DNA from: Acidovorax sp. Leaf191
GTDB lineage: Bacteria > Pseudomonadota > Gammaproteobacteria > Burkholderiales > Burkholderiaceae_C
Direction: 5' to 3'
Length of the DNA: 64,000 nt
Assembly: GCF_001424425.1 (NCBI RefSeq)
Contig: NZ_LMPT01000012.1
Location: forward strand, 238,601-302,600
Each line of letters opens with the position of its first letter. Within the stretch, counting starts at the first letter, position 1. The notes under the pieces were generated by a model. That model ran no database searches. It worked only from the letters and a program-made list of their open reading frames with translations, and had not been told where the DNA came from. Both the position numbers and the translations under genes were made by a program. This document shows positions 59,297-64,000 of the stretch, one piece after another.

Positions 59297-59908
59297 ATGA
59301 TGGTGCTTTACTCGGGTACGACCTGTCCCTTCTCCCACCGCTGCCGTTTCGTCCTGTTCGAAAAGGGCATGGACTTTGAAATCCGCGATGTGGACCTGTA
59401 CAACAAGCCCGAAGACATCAGCGTGATGAACCCGTACGGCCAGGTGCCCATCCTGGTCGAGCGCGATCTGATCCTGTACGAGTCGAACATCATCAACGAG
59501 TACATCGACGAGCGCTTCCCGCATCCCCAGCTGATGCCCGGCGACCCGGTGGACCGCGCCCGCGTGCGCCTGTTCCTGCTGAACTTCGAAAAAGAGCTGT
59601 TCGTGCACGTCAACATCCTGGAGTCGCGCGCGACCAAGGGCAACGAAAAGGCGCTGGAGAAAGCGCGCTCGCACATCCGCGACCGCCTGACGCAGCTCGC
59701 TCCCGTGTTCCTCAAGAACAAGTACATGCTGGGCGACAACTTCTCGATGCTGGACGTCGCGATTGCACCGCTGCTGTGGCGCCTGGACTACTACGGCATC
59801 GATCTGTCGAAGAACGCCGCCCCGCTGCTGAAGTACGCCGAGCGCATCTTCTCGCGCCCGGCCTACATCGAAGCGCTGACGCCGTCCGAAAAGGTCATGC
59901 GCAAGTAA
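59297..59908 (+). CDS. sspA: Stringent starvation protein A (SspA)
   Basis: GST-fold protein, 203 aa, that binds RNA polymerase and adjusts transcription in stress. The thioredoxin-like half is MMVLYSGTTCPFSHRCRFVLFEKGMDFEIRDVDLYNKPEDI, the helical half has EKARSHIRDRLTQL and YMLGDNFSMLDVAIAPLLWRL. The active-site cysteine of GSTs is not required. It precedes sspB, as in E. coli. Confidence 0.94.
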   Translation: MMVLYSGTTCPFSHRCRFVLFEKGMDFEIRDVDLYNKPEDISVMNPYGQVPILVERDLILYESNIINEYIDERFPHPQLMPGDPVDRARVRLFLLNFEKELFVHVNILESRATKGNEKALEKARSHIRDRLTQLAPVFLKNKYMLGDNFSMLDVAIAPLLWRLDYYGIDLSKNAAPLLKYAERIFSRPAYIEALTPSEKVMRK

Positions 59909-59969
59909 TCCTGGCCGTGCTCCCGGGCCTGCCCACTTTCTTTCATCCACTGCAGCCGCCACCTTGTTC

Positions 59970-60518
59970 ATGACCGCCCAGGAATCCACCTCCACGCGCC
60001 CGTATCTCATTCGTGCCCTGTACGAGTGGTGCACCGACAACGGGCTCACCCCCTACGTGGCGGTGCGCGTGGACGATTCCGTGCAGGTGCCCCGCGAGTA
60101 CGTGAAGGACGGCGAGATCGTGCTGAACATCAGCTTCGATGCCACGAGCGCCCTGCAACTGGGCAATGACTTCATCGAGTTCAAGGCCCGCTTCGGCGGC
60201 AAGCCGCGGGAGATCCTGGTGCCGGTGGGCCGGGTGATTGCGATCTACGCCCGGGAAAACGGCCAAGGGATGGCGTTCCCGCCACCGGTGGATGTGCTGG
60301 GCGGCACCACCGCAGGTGCGCCTTCCGTCATCGAGCCCGTGCCCTCTGCGGAGCCTGCGGCCGCAGCCAGCGTGGTGCCGTTGGCAGGGGCGGACGACCG
60401 TGTGGTGCAACTGGTCCCGGCGGACGAAAGCAAGAAGGACGAGGGGCCCGGCGACGATGCGCCACGCCCGCCGCCCACTGCGGGTGGCGCGCGTCCTTCG
60501 CTCAAGCGCGTGAAATAA
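59970..60518 (+). CDS. sspB: ClpXP protease specificity-enhancing factor SspB
   Basis: Adaptor protein that delivers ssrA-tagged substrates to ClpXP. Length is 182 aa. The folded domain shows TRPYLIRALYEWCTDNGLTPYVAVRV, LNISFDATSALQLGNDFIEFKARFGG and ILVPVGRVIAIYARENGQGMAF. The variable linker carries a C-terminal ClpX-docking segment (PSLKRVK). ATG 59970 is used; the TTG at 59964 is in frame. Confidence 0.94.
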   Translation: MTAQESTSTRPYLIRALYEWCTDNGLTPYVAVRVDDSVQVPREYVKDGEIVLNISFDATSALQLGNDFIEFKARFGGKPREILVPVGRVIAIYARENGQGMAFPPPVDVLGGTTAGAPSVIEPVPSAEPAAAASVVPLAGADDRVVQLVPADESKKDEGPGDDAPRPPPTAGGARPSLKRVK

Positions 60519-60568
60519 GCGCGGTTTTCGATTTTTGGCTGCTTTTTCCGCGATAAAATGCAGCCCTC

Positions 60569-60644
60569 GCCGGTTTAGCTCAGTTGGTAGAGCACCCGCC
60601 TTGTAAGCGGTAGGTCGTCAGTTCGATTCCGACAACCGGCACCA
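60569..60644 (+). tRNA. tRNA-Thr (TGT anticodon)
   Basis: GCCGGTTTAGCTCAGTTGGT begins the D-arm, the acceptor stem GCCGGTT/AACCGGC is complete, and the anticodon loop CTTGTAA carries TGT at 60602-60604. The T-arm GTTCGATTCC is present, and CCA (60642-60644) is encoded. A TAAAAT at 60554-60559 is a candidate -10. It reads ACA codons (with wobble, other Thr codons). Confidence 0.97.
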
Positions 60645-60688
60645 TTTTCTGGTTCCTTCTCCCTATTCCCTGGTTCAGACCCTGGCCG

Positions 60689-60988
60689 TCAGGTTTGAAC
60701 TTTCAGGCGAATCACGTTAACCTCCCACCCCCGGGTGCGCAAATGCGCCCCCAATGCAGGCAGCAGCTGGCGGATTTTTGCCGCTGCAGCATTGCTCTTG
60801 ACCAGCAGGCACCAGGAATCCCCGTCGATGGGACCCGCCTGGATCGCTGGGCGCAAGGTTGCGGGTATCAGCATTTCAATGGCTTTGAGCCGATCACTGG
60901 AGTCGCGTGTCAGCGCCGTCAGTCGGGCCAGCGTGGGAGAGTCCTCGCTGGCTTTCTGCAGGGTGACAGCGTAGTGGCGGCGGTTCAT
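60689..60988 (-). CDS. DUF721 domain protein
   Basis: A 99-residue protein of the DUF721 (DciA-like) group. It starts MNRRHYAVTLQKASEDSPTL and continues with DSSDRLKAIEMLIPATLRPAIQAGP, a stretch like the DUF721 nucleic-acid-binding KH-like fold, then LLVKSNAAAAKIRQLLPALGAHLRTRGW. DUF721 proteins upstream of secA are typical of this family. The longer frame to 61138 would overlap the M23 gene start. Diverges from the M23 gene. Confidence 0.82.
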   Translation of the reverse strand: MNRRHYAVTLQKASEDSPTLARLTALTRDSSDRLKAIEMLIPATLRPAIQAGPIDGDSWCLLVKSNAAAAKIRQLLPALGAHLRTRGWEVNVIRLKVQT

Positions 60989-61019
60989 GGCGTGCGTCTT
61001 CGGGCGTGGAGAATTCGTA

Positions 61020-62015
61020 GTGCATCTGATTATCACGGACGCCCGGCTGGCACGCAGCCGCGCCATCCATCTGTCGGGTTCGCGCCTGGTCCTGGCGGGG
61101 CTGGGGCTGTCGCTGTGCCTCATGCTGGTGGCCGCCACGCTCTACCACTGGGTGTTCCTCAAGGGTGCGCGCGAAGGCTGGCCCATCGTGGGCTCGCTGG
61201 TGCGCCTGGTCGTGAAGGATGAGTTTGCCGAGCGCGACCGCTTCATGCGCGCCAACCTGGATGCCATGGCCCGCCGTGTGGGCGAGATGCAGGCCCGCAT
61301 GGTGCAGCTGGAGTCGCTGGGCGACCGCGTGCTGGGCCTGGCCGGCATGGCGCCCTCCGACATCCAGAAGACCGACGCCCGCGGCGGGGTGCTGGTCGGC
61401 GCCCGAGACCTGTCGATGGAAGAGCTGCAGGCCACGCTCGACGAGCTGGAGCGCCTGACCAGCCAGCGGGTGGACCTGATGACGGTGCTCGAATCCCGCC
61501 TGTTCGACCAGCACATCCGCAAGAAGATGATCCCGACGCATGCGCCCGTCACCGGCCGCGCGGCGGGCTCGGCGTTCGGCTGGCGGGTGGATCCGATCAC
61601 TGGACAGTCGGCGCTGCACACGGGCCTGGATTTCCAGGCCGACACCGGCACCGCCATCCTGGCGGCCGCGGGGGGAGTGGTTGTCACGCAGGAGTTCCAT
61701 CCGGCGTACGGCAACATGATCGAGGTGGACCACGGCAATCAGCTGGTCACGCGCTACGCCCATGCCTCGCGCACACTGGTCAAGCAGGGCGACATCGTCA
61801 AGCGCGGGCAGAAGATCGCCGAAGTGGGCACCACGGGGCGTTCCACAGGGCCGCACCTGCATTTCGAGGTGCTGGTACAGGGGGTTTTCCAGGACCCGCA
61901 GAAGTTTCTGAGCGCGGGTGGCACCGTGCCTTCCAGTGCTCCCGGCCCGCAGGTCGCGTCGATCCAGCCGCGTGCTTCGCCTGCCCAGACTGCTGCGCCC
62001 ACGGCGGGCAGGTAA
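61020..62015 (+). CDS. M23-family peptidoglycan metallopeptidase (LytM-like)
   Basis: Membrane-anchored envelope peptidase, 331 aa. An N-terminal helix (LVLAGLGLSLCLMLVAATLYHWVF) is followed by a coiled coil (about residues 80-160). The LytM domain is FGWRVDPITGQSALHTGLDF (HxGxD), then VTRYAHASRTLVKQGDIVKRGQKIAEVGTTGRSTGPHLHFEVL with the HLH motif. Catalytic zinc ligands appear intact, so it could be active. GTG 61020 is chosen from a GGAGAA SD; ATG 60987 is the in-frame alternative. It precedes secA as in relatives. Confidence 0.9.
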   Translation: MHLIITDARLARSRAIHLSGSRLVLAGLGLSLCLMLVAATLYHWVFLKGAREGWPIVGSLVRLVVKDEFAERDRFMRANLDAMARRVGEMQARMVQLESLGDRVLGLAGMAPSDIQKTDARGGVLVGARDLSMEELQATLDELERLTSQRVDLMTVLESRLFDQHIRKKMIPTHAPVTGRAAGSAFGWRVDPITGQSALHTGLDFQADTGTAILAAAGGVVVTQEFHPAYGNMIEVDHGNQLVTRYAHASRTLVKQGDIVKRGQKIAEVGTTGRSTGPHLHFEVLVQGVFQDPQKFLSAGGTVPSSAPGPQVASIQPRASPAQTAAPTAGR

Positions 62016-62042
62016 AATCGCCGGTCCGGTGTTCACGGCCCA

Positions 62043-62063
62043 GGATTGCATTGCTTGCAATCC
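62043..62063 (+). other. Hairpin in the secA leader
   Basis: GGATTGCA (62043-62050) and TGCAATCC (62056-62063) form a perfect eight-base stem with a five-base loop, about 90 bp before the secA start. No T tract follows, so it is not a terminator. Confidence 0.5.
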
Positions 62064-62152
62064 GTGGTGATGAACCCACCTGAACTCAATTCATCTTAGG
62101 GATTTCGGTCGCTTGGCGCGCTGATTTGCAGCGGCCCGGCGGTCCTGTTCGC

Positions 62153-64000
62153 ATGGCCACCAACTTCCTCACCAAACTATTCGGCAGCCGCAACGACCGG
62201 CTCCTCAAGCAGTACCGCAAGACGGTGTCCCGCATCAATGCGATGGAGCCCGAGTACGAGAAGCTGTCGGACGAGCAGCTCAAGGCCAAGACGCAGGAGT
62301 TCAAGGAGCGCGTAGTCAAGGGCGAAACGCTGGACGACATCCTGCCCGAAGCGTTTGCCGTGGTCCGCGAGGGCTCCAAGCGCATCATGAAGATGCGCCA
62401 CTTCGACGTGCAGCTGCTGGGCGGCATGGCCCTGCACTTCGGCAAGATTTCCGAAATGCGCACCGGCGAGGGCAAGACCCTGACCGCCACGCTGCCCGTG
62501 TACCTCAATGCCCTGTCGGGCAACGGCGTGCACGTGGTGACCGTGAACGACTATCTCGCCAACCGCGATGCGCAGTGGATGGGCCGCCTGTACAACTTCC
62601 TGGGCCTGACGGTGGGCATCAACCTGCCCAACATGCCGCGCGAGCAAAAGCAGGAAGCCTACCGCGCCGACATCACCTACGGCACCAACAACGAGTACGG
62701 GTTCGACTACCTGCGCGACAACATGGTCTACGAGGCCGCCGACCGCGTGCAGCAGGGCCTGAACTTCGCCATCGTGGACGAGGTGGACTCGATCCTGATC
62801 GACGAGGCGCGCACGCCATTGATCATCAGCGGCCAGGCCGAAGACCACACGGCGATGTACATCGCCATGAACAAGGTGGTGCCCCTGCTGGTGCGCCAGG
62901 AAGGCGAAGCCGACGCCCGCACCGGCGAAGGCGTGACCAAGCCTGGCGACTTCACGCTCGACGAAAAGACCCACCAGGTGTTCCTCACGGAGCAGGGCCA
63001 CGAAAGCGCCGAGCGCATCCTGGCCAGCCAGGGCCTGATCGCCGAGGGCGCCTCGGTGTACGACCCGGCCAACATCACGCTGATGCACCACCTGTATGCA
63101 GCGCTGCGGGCCAACCACCTTTATCACCGCGACCAGCACTATGTGGTGCAAAACGGCGAAATCGTGATCGTGGACGAGTTCACCGGCCGCCTCATGTCGG
63201 GCCGCCGCTGGAGCGAAGGCCTGCACCAGGCCGTGGAAGCCAAGGAAGGCGTGAACATCCAGGCCGAGAACCAGACGCTGGCCTCCATCACCTTCCAGAA
63301 CTACTTCCGCCTGTACAACAAGCTGGCCGGCATGACCGGCACGGCCGACACCGAGGCCTACGAGTTCCAGGAAATCTACGGCCTGGAAACCGTGGTCATC
63401 CCGCCCAACCGCCCGAGCAAGCGCGACGACCAGCTCGACCGCGTCTACAAGACCACCCGCGAGAAGTACGAAGCGGCGATCAAGGACATCCGCGAATGCC
63501 ACGAGCGCGGCCAGCCCGTGCTGGTGGGCACCACGTCGATCGAGAACTCCGAAATCATCGACCAGCTGCTGAACAAGGAAGGCCTGCCGCACCAGGTGCT
63601 CAACGCCAAGCAGCACGCCCGTGAAGCGGACATCGTGGCCCAGGCAGGGCGCGCGGGCATGATCACCATCGCCACCAACATGGCCGGCCGGGGCACCGAC
63701 ATCGTGCTGGGCGGCAACATCGAGAAGGACATCGCGGCCATCGAGGCCGACGAATCCTTGTCCGAGTCCGAACGCGAGGCCCGCGTGGCCTCCGTGCGCG
63801 AACAGTGGAAGGTGGACCACGAGAAGATCAAGGCCCTGGGCGGCCTGCGCATCATCGCCACCGAGCGCCACGAATCGCGCCGCATCGACAACCAGCTGCG
63901 TGGCCGCTCGGGCCGCCAGGGCGACCCCGGTTCCTCGCGCTTTTACCTCAGCCTGGACGATTCGCTGATGCGCATTTTCGCGGGCGACCGCGTCAAGTCG
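62153..64000 (+). CDS. secA: Preprotein translocase subunit SecA (3' end cut by window)
   Basis: ATPase motor of the Sec translocase. The visible 616 codons cover the N-terminal region: Walker A in [16 protein letters not shown] (about residues 102-110), the first half of the DEAD motor with [20 protein letters not shown], the preprotein cross-linking region, and the second motor domain ([65 protein letters not shown]). No stop is reached. ATG 62153 starts the conserved protein; preceded by an M23 peptidase gene. Confidence 0.97.
   Translation, partial: MATNFLTKLFGSRNDRLLKQYRKTVSRINAMEPEYEKLSDEQLKAKTQEFKERVVKGETLDDILPEAFAVVREGSKRIMKMRHFDVQLLGGMALHFGKISEMRTGEGKTLTATLPVYLNALSGNGVHVVTVNDYLANRDAQWMGRLYNFLGLTVGINLPNMPREQKQEAYRADITYGTNNEYGFDYLRDNMVYEAADRVQQGLNFAIVDEVDSILIDEARTPLIISGQAEDHTAMYIAMNKVVPLLVRQEGEADARTGEGVTKPGDFTLDEKTHQVFLTEQGHESAERILASQGLIAEGASVYDPANITLMHHLYAALRANHLYHRDQHYVVQNGEIVIVDEFTGRLMSGRRWSEGLHQAVEAKEGVNIQAENQTLASITFQNYFRLYNKLAGMTGTADTEAYEFQEIYGLETVVIPPNRPSKRDDQLDRVYKTTREKYEAAIKDIRECHERGQPVLVGTTSIENSEIIDQLLNKEGLPHQVLNAKQHAREADIVAQAGRAGMITIATNMAGRGTDIVLGGNIEKDIAAIEADESLSESEREARVASVREQWKVDHEKIKALGGLRIIATERHESRRIDNQLRGRSGRQGDPGSSRFYLSLDDSLMRIFAGDRVKS

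Noticed and set aside
62177..63871. 564-codon minus-strand open frame opposite secA
   Set aside because: Shadow of secA; no motifs, and secA is unmistakable on the plus strand.

Overview
The window looks like chromosomal DNA of a Burkholderiales bacterium of the family Comamonadaceae, most likely Acidovorax or a close relative. The basis is the GC-rich, GC-ending codon use, the protein sequences, and gene orders typical of that family (mlaFEDACB-ibaG-murA-hisGD..., hisIE-hinT-tatABC-degS, petABC-sspAB, DUF721-M23-secA). Nearly all of it is core metabolism and envelope biogenesis. No prophage, integrative element or CRISPR array is visible. Genus assignment is inference.

Layout. 1-6.2 kb: a c4-type cytochrome, the System II cytochrome c assembly pair resB-ccsA, and the periplasmic methionine sulfoxide reductase msrPQ. 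6.3-10.4 kb: an ODP-type metallo-beta-lactamase-fold protein behind a perfect FNR box, lptM and cyaY diverging with only 12 bp between start codons, and penicillin-binding protein 1A. 10.4-17.4 kb: a visibly AT-richer block with pilMNOPQ and an unrecognised Ig-like lipoprotein, where aroK would normally sit before aroB. 17.5-22.8 kb: aroB, dgt, a DUF1415 protein, a methyltransferase, a small membrane protein and a RAYT (REP-associated tyrosine transposase). 22.9-29.2 kb: gltBD, behind a promoter that overlaps an inverted repeat. 29.7-36.1 kb: the Mla phospholipid transport operon behind a TetR-type palindrome, an ABC-2 exporter pair and ibaG. 36.2-48.2 kb: murA and a long histidine cluster (hisG, D, C, B, H, A, F, I, E), interrupted by a decayed DUF1016 gene and by a DUF2917/MocR pair plus a VapBC-like toxin-antitoxin module. 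48.2-55.5 kb: a small membrane protein, a patatin, hinT, tatABC, a DegS-like protease, a Nif3-like protein and pdxA. 55.8-64 kb: mscL, petABC (bc1 complex), sspAB, tRNA-Thr(TGT), a DUF721 protein, an M23 peptidase and the start of secA.

How the parts fit. Respiration is represented by the bc1 complex, its likely electron acceptor and the cytochrome c assembly machinery. TatABC exports folded redox proteins, which plausibly include MsrP (twin-arginine signal here) and the Rieske protein. MlaFEDACB, LptM, MurA, PBP1A, the M23 peptidase and MscL together concern the envelope. GltBD and the his cluster are nitrogen and amino-acid metabolism.

Two short repeat families are scattered through the intergenic gaps. 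Family 1 is a hairpin element with the core ATAGCTGCTnnCGCTTG. Family 2 is a GC-rich element beginning CCCCTGAG. Several copies have been put to use: as a bidirectional terminator after tatC, as a terminator-like hairpin 25 bp before murA, as the source of the hisH start codon, as the first codons of hisD, as the end of an ABC ATPase gene, and as the stop codon of mscL. The most interesting signals are regulatory: the FNR site at exactly -41.5 before the ODP gene, the palindrome before mla, the overlapping palindromes between DUF2917 and the MocR gene, and the tandem operators of the toxin-antitoxin module that sits in front of hisC.
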